Assembly: GCA_900549525.1 (NCBI GenBank)
Contig: UWSJ01000007.1
Coordinates: 1-35,197 of the forward strand
DNA length: 35,197 bases
Direction of reading: 5' to 3'
Source: an uncultured Coriobacteriaceae bacterium
GTDB lineage: Bacteria > Actinomycetota > Coriobacteriia > Coriobacteriales > Atopobiaceae
A program made the position numbers and the translations under genes. Of this stretch, positions 13,272 to 21,640 are shown piece after piece (the stretch's first letter is position 1; every line of letters starts with the position of its first letter). Below the pieces are notes generated by a model that saw only the letters and a program-made list of their open reading frames with translations, was not told the origin of the DNA and ran no database searches.

Positions 13272-14519
13272 CTAGTTGTCCATGCCTGCGTACGCGCCGT
13301 CCTTAATGACCATGCCCTTCGGGTCCTTGGAGACCTCGCCGGTGTCCTTCCAGGTCATGTTCTGACCGGTCAGGCCGGAGTAGGTGAAGTCGGAGGAGGT
13401 GATGGTCTCGACGAGCTTGTCGCAGATGTCGGAGACGGACATGTCGGCGGTCACGCCGGCCTTCTCGAGCGCCTGGGCGGTCGCCATGACGACGTCGTAG
13501 GCGTCAGCGGCGAACTGGTTGGGCACGTCGCCAGCCTTCTCCTTGTAGGCGGCCACGAAGCTCTTCGTGAGGTCGTCGGCGGCGTCGGCGGAGAACGGGG
13601 TCAGCAGCATGACGCCCTCGGCGAGGCTCTTGTCGAAGCCCTCGACGGTCAGCAGGCCGTCAACGCCGTCGCAGCCGAACCACTTCGGGGCGAAGCCCAT
13701 GTCCTTGGCCTGCTTGAGGATCAGCGAGATCGGGGTGTAGTAGTCCGGCAGGAAGACGAGGTCCGCGCCGGCGTCCTTGCACGCCTGGAGCTGCGGGGTG
13801 AAGTCCTGGTTCTTGTCGTCGGTGAAGGCCTGCTCGGAGACGACCTCGAGGCCCTCGTTCTTGGCCTCGGCGACGAACTTCTGGTAGATGCCCGCGGAGT
13901 AGGCGGTGGCGCTGTTGTAGATCACGCCGACCTTGGTGCCGAGAGCCTTCTCCTTGATGTACTTTGCAGAAGCGGTGCCCTGGTTGGGGTCGGTGAAGCA
14001 CATCTGGAAGACGTTCTTCTTGCGCTGCTGCGAGACGTTGCCGTTCGCGTCCGGCTGGCCGCCGATGACATCGGTCGAGGACGCCGACGGGGTGAACTGG
14101 AACAGGTTGTCCTCGTTGGACTTCGCCGAGGTCGCGACGCAGGCGTCGGTCGTGACGGAGCCGCAGAGAATCTGCATGCCCCAGTCCTTCAGGGTGTTGT
14201 AGGCGTTGACGGACTTCTCGCCGTCAGCCTCGTCGTCCTCGAACTTGGTCTCGAACTGGATCTTGCCGCCCTTGGAAGCGAGCTCGTCGACGGCGACCTC
14301 CATGCCGGTCTGCACGGCCTTGCCGTAGATTGCCGCCTCCCCGGACACAGGGCCGATGCCGCCGATCTTGAACTTGGCAGAACCATCAGAAGAGCCGCCG
14401 TCGGAGGAACCGCTGCCGCCGTTGCCACAGCCAGCGAGACCAGCAACGCTTAGAATGCCCGCGGCACCAGACAGCTGAACGAAGTTCCTACGGGACATGC
14501 TAAAACGATTGGACTCCAT
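13272..14519 (-). CDS. livK: Branched-chain amino acid-type substrate-binding lipoprotein LivK/LivJ
   Basis: Extracellular receptor of the importer, a type I periplasmic-binding fold (Peripla_BP_6). 415 residues. The signal has a twin-arginine-like motif, MSRRNFVQLS (residues 8-17), a hydrophobic stretch, and the lipobox LAGC, so Cys31 would be lipid-anchored. A Gly/Ser linker (GNGGSGSSDGGSSDG) tethers the domain. Family segments: KIGGIGPVSGEAAIYGKAVQTGMEVAVDELA, QILCGSVTTDACVATSAKSNED, KVGVIYNSATAYSAGIYQKF and PNQFAADAYDVV. The start ATG at 14517-14519 follows GAGGAGG. First gene of the operon; the exact amino acid cannot be told from sequence alone. Confidence 0.93.
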   Translation of the reverse strand: MESNRFSMSRRNFVQLSGAAGILSVAGLAGCGNGGSGSSDGGSSDGSAKFKIGGIGPVSGEAAIYGKAVQTGMEVAVDELASKGGKIQFETKFEDDEADGEKSVNAYNTLKDWGMQILCGSVTTDACVATSAKSNEDNLFQFTPSASSTDVIGGQPDANGNVSQQRKKNVFQMCFTDPNQGTASAKYIKEKALGTKVGVIYNSATAYSAGIYQKFVAEAKNEGLEVVSEQAFTDDKNQDFTPQLQACKDAGADLVFLPDYYTPISLILKQAKDMGFAPKWFGCDGVDGLLTVEGFDKSLAEGVMLLTPFSADAADDLTKSFVAAYKEKAGDVPNQFAADAYDVVMATAQALEKAGVTADMSVSDICDKLVETITSSDFTYSGLTGQNMTWKDTGEVSKDPKGMVIKDGAYAGMDN

Positions 14520-14588
14520 CTTTCCTCCTCTTGCACGCGGCCTTGAGATTCAAGGTGTCGCTCACGGAAAGGCCTGACCCGTGCGCGT

Positions 14589-14623
14589 GCTAGGTATCCT
14601 AGCCTCTGTGTCGGATCTGTAAC
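14589..14623 (-). promoter_or_regulatory. Possible livK promoter with overlapping inverted repeat
   Basis: On the minus strand GTTACA (14618-14623) and TAGGAT (14596-14601) are separated by 16 bases, an acceptable -35/-10 pair about 75 bases upstream of livK. The -10 lies within the inverted repeat GCTAGG-TAT-CCTAGC (14589-14603), which would suit an operator. Promoter elements are weak, so this is tentative. Confidence 0.4.
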
Positions 14624-14680
14624 GTACGCATGTCGAAAGTCGACGGGCGTTTTAACACGAGTGTAATATTCAGGAAATTC

Positions 14681-14720
14681 GGTGGAAGGGAGCCCGTCGG
14701 CGGTCAACGGCCCTTCCACC
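14681..14720. repeat. Long-loop inverted repeat upstream of livK
   Basis: GGTGGAAGGG (14681-14690) is perfectly mirrored by CCCTTCCACC (14711-14720) around a 20-base spacer. It abuts the NlpC/P60 terminator on its downstream side. Role unknown; it could be a second structure behind the terminator or a regulatory site for livK. Confidence 0.6.
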
Positions 14721-14753
14721 AAAAAACGGCCCGAGGACGCATCCCCGGGCCGT
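14721..14753 (-). terminator. Intrinsic terminator of the NlpC/P60 gene
   Basis: ACGGCCCG (14726-14733) pairs with CGGGCCGT (14746-14753), with three more inner pairs and a short loop. On the minus strand the stem is followed by TTTTTT (complement of 14721-14726). It lies 25 bases past the stop codon of the P60 gene, separating it from livK. Confidence 0.9.
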
Positions 14754-14777
14754 CATGTGAGCTGAGCGTCGGACTTC

Positions 14778-16073
14778 CTAGATGGGCGAGCCGCCGCCGC
14801 AGAAGCCGTTGCACCAGTTGACGGAGCGCACGCACACGCCTGCGGCGTAGCTCTCGGCGTGGACGACCATGCCGTTGCCGATGTAGAGCGCGACGTGGTA
14901 GCACGTCCTGCCGCCGTCATTTGAGTAGAACACGAGGTCGCCGGGCTTAAGCGCACTCACGGAGCTGACCCAGCGACCGCTGTTCTTCATCCACTGGAAC
15001 TGGCCGTAGCTGTAGTGGCCGGAGGCATAGGGGATGCTCACGCCCGCCTGGCCCCAGGCGTAGTTGGTGAGTCCGTTGCAGTCCCAGTTGGAGCCGTTGT
15101 TGGCATGACCGTAGGGCTTGCCCACCTGGGAGAGCGCCGCGTTGATCGCGGTCTGGCGCTGGCTGCCGGAGGCTGAGGAGGAGCCGCCGGAGCTTGTGCC
15201 GCCGCTGGACGAGCCGCCAGAGTTGTACGAGCCGCCGTTCGACGAGCCGCCGTTCGACGAGCCGCCGTTCGTCGAAGCCGAGCCGCCGCCCGACGAGCCG
15301 ACATTCGAGCTGCCGGCGTTGGAGCCGCCCGAGCCCGCATCCGTCCCCTGCTGCTGCTCCTGGGCAGCAGCTGCGGCAGCAGCGGCCTCGGCCTGCTTGC
15401 GGGACTCCTCCGCGAGGCGCTGGCGCTCCTCCTCCATGGCCTGCTTGACCTCGTCGGAGAGCTGGTTCACGTAGTTGGACATGTCGGACGCGGCCTTGTC
15501 GGCGGCGTCGACCTCCTGCTGCTTGCTCGCGAGCAACTCCTGCTGCTGGGCCTCCTGGGCCTTGAGCTCGGCCTGGTTGCTCTCGAGCTGGGCCTGGAGG
15601 TCCTGCACCTCCTGAACCGCCTCGGCCTCGGCGTCGGCCACCTTGTTGGCGTAGAACACGTTGGTGACGAGCGAGTCGAAGTCCTGGGAGTTCAGCAGGA
15701 TGCTCACGAGGTTGGCGTCGTCGCCGGACTTGTAGGACGTGGCCACCTGGTTGGAGAGCTTGTCCTGGGCGGCGGCGAGGTCGGCCTTGTTCTGCTCGAT
15801 CTGCGCCTCGACCTCAGAGATCTTCTGCTGGGTCTGGTCGAGGTCGTACTGGGTCTTGCCGAGGTCGGCCTGCGCCTGGTCGAGCGCGGCCTGCAGGTCG
15901 TCGAGCTTGGCCGTGGCGTCGTCGAGCTGCGACTGGAGGCTGTCGACCTTCTCGTCGGCGAAGGCGGTGGTGGGCACGGACGTAACGGCGAGCGCGGAGC
16001 TGCCGAGCATAAGGCCACAGAGCACGACGGCGCAGGTGCGCTTCGCGTGCAGGCCGGTCTTCTCTAGAAGCAT
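14778..16073 (-). CDS. Secreted coiled-coil NlpC/P60 peptidoglycan hydrolase
   Basis: Probably cleaves peptide stems or cross-bridges during cell separation or growth. 431 residues: signal peptide (1-39, likely cut after AFA), long coiled coil (about 40-225, PcsB/RipA-like, heptad-rich Gln/Glu/Ala), Ala/Gln stretch, Ser/Gly-rich linker (245-304), then the NlpC/P60 domain (305-431). Catalytic Cys332 lies in NWDCNGLTNYAW, where most relatives have DCSGL; His393 in CYHVALYIGNG and His405 complete the usual set. The last 22 residues carry three more cysteines (VCVRSVNWCNGFCGG). The ATG at 16071-16073 follows AAGGAG, and starting there gives a proper signal peptide. Divergent from murJ. Confidence 0.93.
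   Translation of the reverse strand: MLLEKTGLHAKRTCAVVLCGLMLGSSALAVTSVPTTAFADEKVDSLQSQLDDATAKLDDLQAALDQAQADLGKTQYDLDQTQQKISEVEAQIEQNKADLAAAQDKLSNQVATSYKSGDDANLVSILLNSQDFDSLVTNVFYANKVADAEAEAVQEVQDLQAQLESNQAELKAQEAQQQELLASKQQEVDAADKAASDMSNYVNQLSDEVKQAMEEERQRLAEESRKQAEAAAAAAAAQEQQQGTDAGSGGSNAGSSNVGSSGGGSASTNGGSSNGGSSNGGSYNSGGSSSGGTSSGGSSSASGSQRQTAINAALSQVGKPYGHANNGSNWDCNGLTNYAWGQAGVSIPYASGHYSYGQFQWMKNSGRWVSSVSALKPGDLVFYSNDGGRTCYHVALYIGNGMVVHAESYAAGVCVRSVNWCNGFCGGGSPI
15226..15270. repeat. 15-bp tandem repeats in the P60 linker
   Basis: Three consecutive copies of (T/G)ACGAGCCGCCGTTC, the first with one or two different bases. Each encodes five residues of the Gly/Ser/Asn linker (GGSSN). In-frame, so linker length could vary by slippage. 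Confidence 0.75.
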
Positions 16074-16474
16074 GACACTCCTTACGTGCGGGAACAGGTT
16101 GTAGGCCCCGAGTCTCGCGGGTCGCGTGCCGCACGGGGCGGCTCCGCGCACACGGATGTCGGGACGGCGTCAGGTTTGTGTCAGATGCCACTCTACGGGC
16201 TTTCCCGCCCTCGTGTCCATCCGAGACAGGCAAACGGCACGAGAAACTATGGCACGTTCAAATGTCTCCAAATCCGTGGCGTATGTCCGAAGCCACCCCG
16301 GCAGCCTTCTGCTGACAGTGACAGGACACCGCCCGAGCAGTGTCCGTACGGCCACTTTCGCACCCAATCTCTATCGATGGTATGAAACCCTGCCGCCCGC
16401 AGCCGCGCACGGAGAGGCAGTCCCTAAAGTGAGAGGTTATGACCTTCGAATCACCCGCACGAAAGAAGGAACGC
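16074..16474. other. Divergent intergenic region between P60 and murJ
   Basis: About 400 bases that must hold the promoters of both genes. I could not identify a convincing -35/-10 pair for either. Seen: an inverted repeat GGACAC-10-GTGTCC (16324-16345), and an ATG at 16439 in frame with murJ but with a poorly spaced ribosome site. Short open frames are not convincing. Confidence 0.5.
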
Positions 16475-18133
16475 ATGCAGGCAGCACCGGAGGAGACGAC
16501 GGACGCCCAGGACAGGGCAGACGGCGAGGACGAGACCCTCAAGCAGGCCGACAGCTCGTCGATCCTCGTAAGCGCCCTCGTCATCGTGAGCCGCATCACG
16601 GGCTTCTTCCGCACCACCATGCAGGCCTGGGCCCTCGGCGCCACCGGCGTCGCGAGCGCCTACACCGTGGCCAACCAGATGCCCAACTTCCTCTATGAAC
16701 TCGTCGTGGGCGGCATGCTCATCACGTCGTTCCTCCCGGTTTACATCAACGTGAAGACCAAGCTCGGCAAGAAGGGGGCGGCGGCCTACGCCTCCAACCT
16801 GCTCACGATCGTCCTCGTCCTCATGGCGCTGCTCGCCCTCATAAGCGTGGCGCTGGCGGCCCCCATCATCTGGACGCAGTCCGCCGGGGCCAGCGCCGGG
16901 TTCGACTTTGACCTCTCGGTCTGGTTCTTCCGCTGGTTTGCCGTCTCCATCGTGCTGTACGCCCTGTCCTCCATCTTCTCGGGCGTGCTCAACGCCGAGC
17001 GCGACTACCTCTGGAGCAACTTCGCGCCGGTGCTCAACAACCTCATCACCATCGCGATGTTCGTGGCCTACGGCTACCTCGTCCAGGACGGCGCCGACGC
17101 ACGCGGGGCGGCCATCGTGCTTGCCGTGGGAACGCCCCTCGCCGTGGCCGTCCAGGTATTTTGCCAGGTTCCGGCCCTGCGTCGCCACGGCCTCCGGCTG
17201 AGCCTGCGCGTCAACCTGCACGACCCGGCACTCAAGGACACGCTCTCCATCGGCCTGCCCACGCTCGTGGCCACGCTCGCGGCCGCGCCCACCACGGCCA
17301 TCATGTCGAGCTGCGCGCTCTCGGTCACCCCGGCCGGTGCCTCGATCGCCTATTACTCACGCGTCTGGTACGTCCTGCCCTACTCGATCTTCGCCATCCC
17401 CATCACGGTCACGATGTTCACCGAGCTCTCGAGCAGCTTCCTCGCAGGGCGCACCGACCAGTTCCGCGACTACGTGGTCGAGGGCACCAAGAAGATCCTG
17501 TTCACCCTCGTGCCCTGCGCCATGTTGCTCGTCGTCTTCGCCGAACCCCTCATCGCCGTGTTTGCCTCCGGGCAGTTCACCGACGAGGACGCCCTGCTGA
17601 CGGCCCACTACCTGCAGGCCCTCTCGCTCGCGCTGCCGCTCTACGCGCTTTCCTCGTACGTGCAGAAGGTCTGCTCTTCGATGATGCGAATGGGGCTCTT
17701 CGCGGCCGCCACCGTAGTGGGGTCGGTGCTGCAGGTGGTCATCTGCCTGTGGCTCACGCCCGTCTGGGGCCTCTACGTGGTGCCCGTGTCGTCGTCGTTC
17801 TTCTACGGCGCCATCGACGTGGTGACGCTCCTGCAGGTGCGCGCCAAGCTCGGGGGCCTGCGCATGCGCTCGGTGTTCGTCTCCGTGGTGCGGGCGCTTG
17901 CCCTGGGCGCGCTCGGCTGCCTCGTGGGCGTGGCCATTCTCGCGGCGCTCACGCACGCCTTCGGCCCGTGCCGCGGCGTCGTGCGAGGACTTCTCTTCGC
18001 CGCAGCCGGCGGCTTCCCCGCGCTCGCGGTCACCTTCGGCGGTGCCACCCTCCTCGGCATCTCCGACGCGCCGCTGTTCGACGCGCTGTTCTCTAGACTG
18101 TTCCGTCGTCTCGGACTCAAGAAATCGGAGTAA
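16475..18133 (+). CDS. murJ: MurJ/MviN-family lipid II flippase
   Basis: Flips lipid II across the membrane for peptidoglycan synthesis; MOP superfamily. About 552 residues with around 14 hydrophobic helices after a 25-residue charged N-terminus. MurJ-like segments: SRITGFFRTTMQAWALGATGVASAYTVANQMPNFLYELVVGGML near the start, SIFSGVLNAERDYLWSNFAPVLNN, and IAYYSRVWYVLPYSIFAIPITVTMFTELS. I prefer the ATG at 16475, which has AAGGA 4 bases upstream; the in-frame ATG at 16439 would add 12 residues but its AGAGG is only 2 bases away. The ribosome site of the next gene overlaps its stop codon, so murJ and the ATP-grasp gene form an operon. Confidence 0.92.
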   Translation: MQAAPEETTDAQDRADGEDETLKQADSSSILVSALVIVSRITGFFRTTMQAWALGATGVASAYTVANQMPNFLYELVVGGMLITSFLPVYINVKTKLGKKGAAAYASNLLTIVLVLMALLALISVALAAPIIWTQSAGASAGFDFDLSVWFFRWFAVSIVLYALSSIFSGVLNAERDYLWSNFAPVLNNLITIAMFVAYGYLVQDGADARGAAIVLAVGTPLAVAVQVFCQVPALRRHGLRLSLRVNLHDPALKDTLSIGLPTLVATLAAAPTTAIMSSCALSVTPAGASIAYYSRVWYVLPYSIFAIPITVTMFTELSSSFLAGRTDQFRDYVVEGTKKILFTLVPCAMLLVVFAEPLIAVFASGQFTDEDALLTAHYLQALSLALPLYALSSYVQKVCSSMMRMGLFAAATVVGSVLQVVICLWLTPVWGLYVVPVSSSFFYGAIDVVTLLQVRAKLGGLRMRSVFVSVVRALALGALGCLVGVAILAALTHAFGPCRGVVRGLLFAAAGGFPALAVTFGGATLLGISDAPLFDALFSRLFRRLGLKKSE

Positions 18134-18136
18134 CGC

Positions 18137-19372
18137 ATGGCCACTCAGACGAGAAGCGACATCCTGCCGGTCATCCTCGGCGGCGACAAGGCCTCCTACC
18201 CGCTCGCCCGCGAGTTCCACGAGGCGTTTGGGGTGCGCAGCATCTGCGTGGTGCCCGCGCCCCTCAAGATCATCGAGAAGTCGAAGATTATCGACCACTA
18301 CCCCACGGCGGGCCTCGGCGAGGACGACGTGCGCACCGCCCTGCTCGACCTGTCGCACAAGCACCCGGACAAGAAGCTCGTCGTCATGATGAACTCCGAC
18401 GCCGCGGTCGAGACGGCCGAGCGCGTGGTGGCCTTGGGCCTCCCCGACAACGTCATCTGCCAGCTGCCGCCGCACGACGTGATGCTGCGCGCCTCCGACA
18501 AGGTCGAGTTCGCCCGCATGTGCGAGCTCTATGGCCTCGACGCCCCGCACTCCGAGGTGGTGAGTCTCGCGGGCGACGCCCCCATCGCCCCCACCAAGAT
18601 CGCCTTCCCGCTCGTGGCCAAGCCCACGGCATCCTCGATCGACTACACGCGGCTCTACGCCAAGGGCTTCAAGAAGATCTACTTCGTCCGCGAGCAGGCC
18701 GAGCTCGACCGCCTGTGGCACGACCTGCGCGCCGAGGGCTACGAGGGCAGCTTCCTCGTCCAGGAGCTCATCGAGGGCGACGACACCTACGTGGACATGA
18801 TCACGATCTACGTCAACCGTAGCGGCAAGCCCACGATGTTCGTCTCCTCGCAGGTGTTGCTCGAGGAGCACGCCCCCACGCTCTTTGGCAACCCGGCCGC
18901 CATGATCACGCGCCCCATGCCCGAGCTCTGGGAGAAGGTGGCCCACATGCTCACGGACATCGGCTGGCGCGGGTTCGCCAACTTCGACATGAAACGCGAC
19001 CCCAAGTCCGGGCGGACCATCTTCATGGACTTCAACCCGCGCATTGGCGCCAACTCGTATTACGCGGTGGCCGGCGGCGTCAATCCCATGCGCACGCTCG
19101 TCGATGACGTCGTGGACGGCACGGACGAGGTGCGCCGCATCGACCGCGAGGCCCTCTACACGCGCGCGCCCGTCTCGCTCGTGCGCCGCTACCTCGTTGA
19201 CCCGGCCCTTCGGGCGGAGTTTGACGCGATCGTGCGACGCGGCGACGTCTACAACCCGATGCGCTATCCCGCCGACGGCTGGGCCGCGCGCCAGCTGGGC
19301 CTGCTCATGACCGAGAACTACGTGCGCAAGTTCAGGCAGTACTACCCGCACGTGACCAGCACGTCGTTCTAG
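18137..19372 (+). CDS. ATP-grasp carboxylate-amine ligase, possibly peptidoglycan D-aspartate ligase-like
   Basis: 411-residue soluble ATP-grasp enzyme; this fold joins a carboxylate to an amine through an acyl-phosphate. Residues 1-115 form the pre-ATP-grasp part (ILPVILGGDKASYPLAREFHEAFG). ATP-binding Lys162 is in FPLVAKPTASS, the purine/ribose contact region is VQELIEGDDTYVD (208-220), and the metal-binding motif is MDFNPRIGANSYY (297-309; Asp298, Asn300). About 80 C-terminal residues follow. Three bases separate it from murJ, and an aspartate racemase and a FemX-like gene lie within 3 kb. By analogy with the D-aspartate ligase of Enterococcus faecium, it may add D-Asp (or another acid) to a stem diamino acid; the substrate is inference. 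The family also includes unrelated ligases. Confidence 0.8.
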   Translation: MATQTRSDILPVILGGDKASYPLAREFHEAFGVRSICVVPAPLKIIEKSKIIDHYPTAGLGEDDVRTALLDLSHKHPDKKLVVMMNSDAAVETAERVVALGLPDNVICQLPPHDVMLRASDKVEFARMCELYGLDAPHSEVVSLAGDAPIAPTKIAFPLVAKPTASSIDYTRLYAKGFKKIYFVREQAELDRLWHDLRAEGYEGSFLVQELIEGDDTYVDMITIYVNRSGKPTMFVSSQVLLEEHAPTLFGNPAAMITRPMPELWEKVAHMLTDIGWRGFANFDMKRDPKSGRTIFMDFNPRIGANSYYAVAGGVNPMRTLVDDVVDGTDEVRRIDREALYTRAPVSLVRRYLVDPALRAEFDAIVRRGDVYNPMRYPADGWAARQLGLLMTENYVRKFRQYYPHVTSTSF

Positions 19373-19464
19373 GCTCGCACGGCCAGGAGGAGCACGGCCG
19401 GGGCCGGGTCTTTGCGACGGCTCCGACCGTGGCTCCGCTTCCGGATCCGGCCGGTCACGGCCGC

Positions 19465-20805
19465 CTAGCGGCCGAGCACCTTGTGGGCAAGGCGCTTGGC
19501 GGCGTAGAGGCCCGGGCGCACGACGAGCGTGAACGAGCCGCACATCTCCTCGACGTAGCCGTTGAAGCCCTGCTTGAACTCCACGAGGCCGCGGCCGGGG
19601 TCGTTCGGGTCGTCAAAGACGCCGTTGATGCCGTAAAAGTTGTAGCGCGTGCAGCCCCGCTCGAGGCACTCGACCATGATGCGATGCTGGATGGCCGTGG
19701 CCGCGTAGAACTTGGCGTAGGCGGGGTCGGAGCCCGAGAACAGGTAGACGCACTCGCGCGGGTGCCAGGCGAACATCGCGGCGGCGGCAGGAATCTGCTC
19801 GCCAACCGCAGTGAGCTCGCGGGCGCTCTCCACGCGCTTCAGCGACGCCTCGTGCTTCGAGCGCACGTCGGCGAGCTTCTTCTCCACCTTCTCGGGCGTG
19901 CGTGCCGTGGCGAGCGAGCGCTCGAGCTTGGCGATGTCGGCCGCAAAGCCGTCGCGCTTCTGCTCCCATTCGGCGAGGTAGGCCGTCGTGTCGATGAACG
20001 CCACCTTGAACTCGGCGCTGTCGCCAAAGGCGTCGAAGAGCCCCTCGTAGTAGGCCAGCTCGTGGTTCTCGAAGCCCTGCTTCTCGCAGCTCATCTCACA
20101 GAGGGCGTGGAAGATGCGGAGCTCGTCGCGACCGATGTCGCGCACGCGCACGCCGCTCGTCTCGGCGATGCGGACGTTGCGCTTGGTGTTCTTGGCATAG
20201 CTCGCAAGCAGGGCCTCCTCGTCGGCGATGCCGGTGAGGTCCTTGAGGTAGCGCCAGCGCGGCACCGCCGTGTAGCCGCGCGTAAAGCCGCCGTGGGCAA
20301 AGCCGAGACGCCTGAGGTTCTCGATCACCTCGTCGTTGGCGGAGCGCGGGGAGCCGACGGGCACGCCTGCGGGGAGCTCTCCGGTCTCGGGCAGCGGCTC
20401 GCCGTCAGACGTGCGCACGCGGTAGGGGATCTCGGGCGTCACCTCAAGCTGCGCCGCCCCGGCCTTGTGCGCACACCGCTTGAGCTCGCCAAAGAGGAAG
20501 CTCGTGAGCTCCTGGTCGCGCAGGTCGGCAAGCGGGCCGTCGTGAATCTCGGCGAACGTGGCAAGCCCGTTCCTGTACACCTCGAAGAGCGTGGCTGCCA
20601 CGAGGCGCTCGTCCGCCTGAGCACCCGGCACGCTCATGCCCTGCCGCGCGCCCTTCTCGAGCACGCCGAGATAGGAGACCTCGATGCCACGGCCAGCGCG
20701 GTCGGCGCCCATGCGTGAGCTCTGCTGGAAGTTGCCCTGGGGGTGGCCGACGCTGAACTCGTCGAATGTCGTCGGGTCGAGCTCGATGAGCGAAAAGGTG
20801 CGCAT
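19465..20805 (-). CDS. FemX/FemAB-family peptidoglycan aminoacyltransferase
   Basis: Fem enzymes use aminoacyl-tRNA to add residues to the peptide stem of lipid II or nascent peptidoglycan, at the cytoplasmic face. The 446-residue protein has two GNAT-like halves split by a charged helical arm at about 277-332 (AEWEQKRDGFAADIAKLERSLATA...VEKKLADVRSKHEASLKRVESA), the seryl-tRNA-synthetase-like insertion typical of FemA/FemX. Supporting segments: FQQSSRMG near the N-terminus, SYAKNTKRNVRIAE, PRECVYLFSGSDPAYAKFYAATAIQHRIM, YNFYGINGVFDDPNDPGRGLVEFKQGFNG. It converges with the ATP-grasp gene (92 bases apart). The amino acid and acceptor cannot be told. A TACCAT -10-like box lies upstream (minus strand, 20847-20852). 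Confidence 0.9.
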   Translation of the reverse strand: MRTFSLIELDPTTFDEFSVGHPQGNFQQSSRMGADRAGRGIEVSYLGVLEKGARQGMSVPGAQADERLVAATLFEVYRNGLATFAEIHDGPLADLRDQELTSFLFGELKRCAHKAGAAQLEVTPEIPYRVRTSDGEPLPETGELPAGVPVGSPRSANDEVIENLRRLGFAHGGFTRGYTAVPRWRYLKDLTGIADEEALLASYAKNTKRNVRIAETSGVRVRDIGRDELRIFHALCEMSCEKQGFENHELAYYEGLFDAFGDSAEFKVAFIDTTAYLAEWEQKRDGFAADIAKLERSLATARTPEKVEKKLADVRSKHEASLKRVESARELTAVGEQIPAAAAMFAWHPRECVYLFSGSDPAYAKFYAATAIQHRIMVECLERGCTRYNFYGINGVFDDPNDPGRGLVEFKQGFNGYVEEMCGSFTLVVRPGLYAAKRLAHKVLGR

Positions 20806-20961
20806 GGGATGTCCGTCCTGCTCGCGTGCGTCAGATGCGAGCGGCTATGGTAGCAAACGCCCGTGGGGCTTCCGTGGTCGTACGGGCGGGGCACGGGCAA
20901 CGCCAGGGCTATCGTTGCCGCAGCCACCCCGAGCGAGCGCAGGCAGGCCGATGCGTTCGTG

Positions 20962-21465
20962 CTAGTCCGCCACGATGTCGGCGAACTTCGCACCTACGAA
21001 CGCCGCGAGGGGCTCGGGCGCCACCTCGAGCGTGAGCCCGCGGCGACCGCCCGAGATGTAGATGGTGTCGAAGAGCTGGGCCGTCTCGTCGACGAGGGTG
21101 GGGAAGCGCTTCTTCATGCCCACCGGCGAGCAACCGCCGCGCACGTAGCCGGTCGCGGCCTCCAGGTCGCGCACATGCATGAGCGAAAGGGACTTCTCGC
21201 CAGCCGCCGCGGCTGCCTTCTTGAGGTCGAGCTCGTCGCCCGACGGCACGCAGCAGACCACGTGGTCGCCCTTCGGCCCCACGCACACGAGCGTCTTGAA
21301 TCCCTGCGCCGGGTCGTAGCCGAGCATGTGGGCAATCTGGACGCCCAGCTCGCTCGTGCCCATGACCTCGGGCTCCTCGAACGTGATGGCCTCGTAGGCA
21401 ACCCCGCCGCGCTCAAGCTCGCGCATGGCGTTGGTCTTCTGCACCTTGTCCTTCTTGCGTGCCAC
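20962..21465 (-). CDS. ybaK: YbaK/EbsC-family Cys-tRNA(Pro)/aminoacyl-tRNA deacylase
   Basis: Trans-editing enzyme that removes mischarged amino acids, typically Cys, from tRNA(Pro). 167 residues, close to the usual ~160. Family marks: TNAMRELERGGVAYE, the catalytic-site Lys57 in GFKTLVCVG, the GYVRGGCSPVGMKKRFPTLVDE loop and ISGGRRGLTLEVAP. I chose the GTG at 21463-21465, which has GGGGGAG just upstream and gives MARKKDKVQKTNAM; the frame continues upstream to 21519 with no family similarity. It is divergent from the racemase and is followed after 156 bases by femX. A weak hairpin, GGCAACG-10-CGTTGCC, lies at 20896-20919. Confidence 0.92.
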   Translation of the reverse strand: MARKKDKVQKTNAMRELERGGVAYEAITFEEPEVMGTSELGVQIAHMLGYDPAQGFKTLVCVGPKGDHVVCCVPSGDELDLKKAAAAAGEKSLSLMHVRDLEAATGYVRGGCSPVGMKKRFPTLVDETAQLFDTIYISGGRRGLTLEVAPEPLAAFVGAKFADIVAD

Positions 21466-21559
21466 GTCTCCCCCGCTCACTCGCCATCGTCCGCATCGCC
21501 CGTCTGGGCGCCACGGCACGCCAGCTCGGCCGCGTCACAGTTTCCGGACGAACGAACGG

Positions 21560-21581
21560 TATAGTAAGGGTTTCGTATACT
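21560..21581 (+). promoter_or_regulatory. Possible promoter boxes between ybaK and the racemase
   Basis: TATAGT (21560-21565) and TATACT (21576-21581) are both acceptable plus-strand -10 hexamers 60-80 bases before the racemase start. The complement also gives TATACC/TACTAT-type boxes for the divergent ybaK. No convincing -35 was found for either. Confidence 0.35.
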
Positions 21582-21640
21582 GCGACACACGCCGCAGGGA
21601 GAGGTTACGGAGAACGACACGGACGCGCGGAGGGCCGACG

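Noticed and set aside
11035..13275. 746-residue plus-strand frame opposite livG/M/H
   Set aside because: His/Asp/Arg-rich shadow of membrane permease genes whose family assignment is clear.
15226..15270. Short tandem repeats as a CRISPR array
   Set aside because: They are contiguous, in frame, without spacers, and encode the Gly/Ser/Asn linker of the P60 protein.
19373..19464. Bidirectional terminator between the ATP-grasp and FemX genes
   Set aside because: GC-rich with a CCGGATCCGG palindrome (19441-19450) but no clear stem plus T-run on either strand.
17357..19543. 728-residue minus-strand frame
   Set aside because: Covers murJ and the ATP-grasp gene in antisense; composition (His, Glu, Arg, Gly) is that of a shadow frame.
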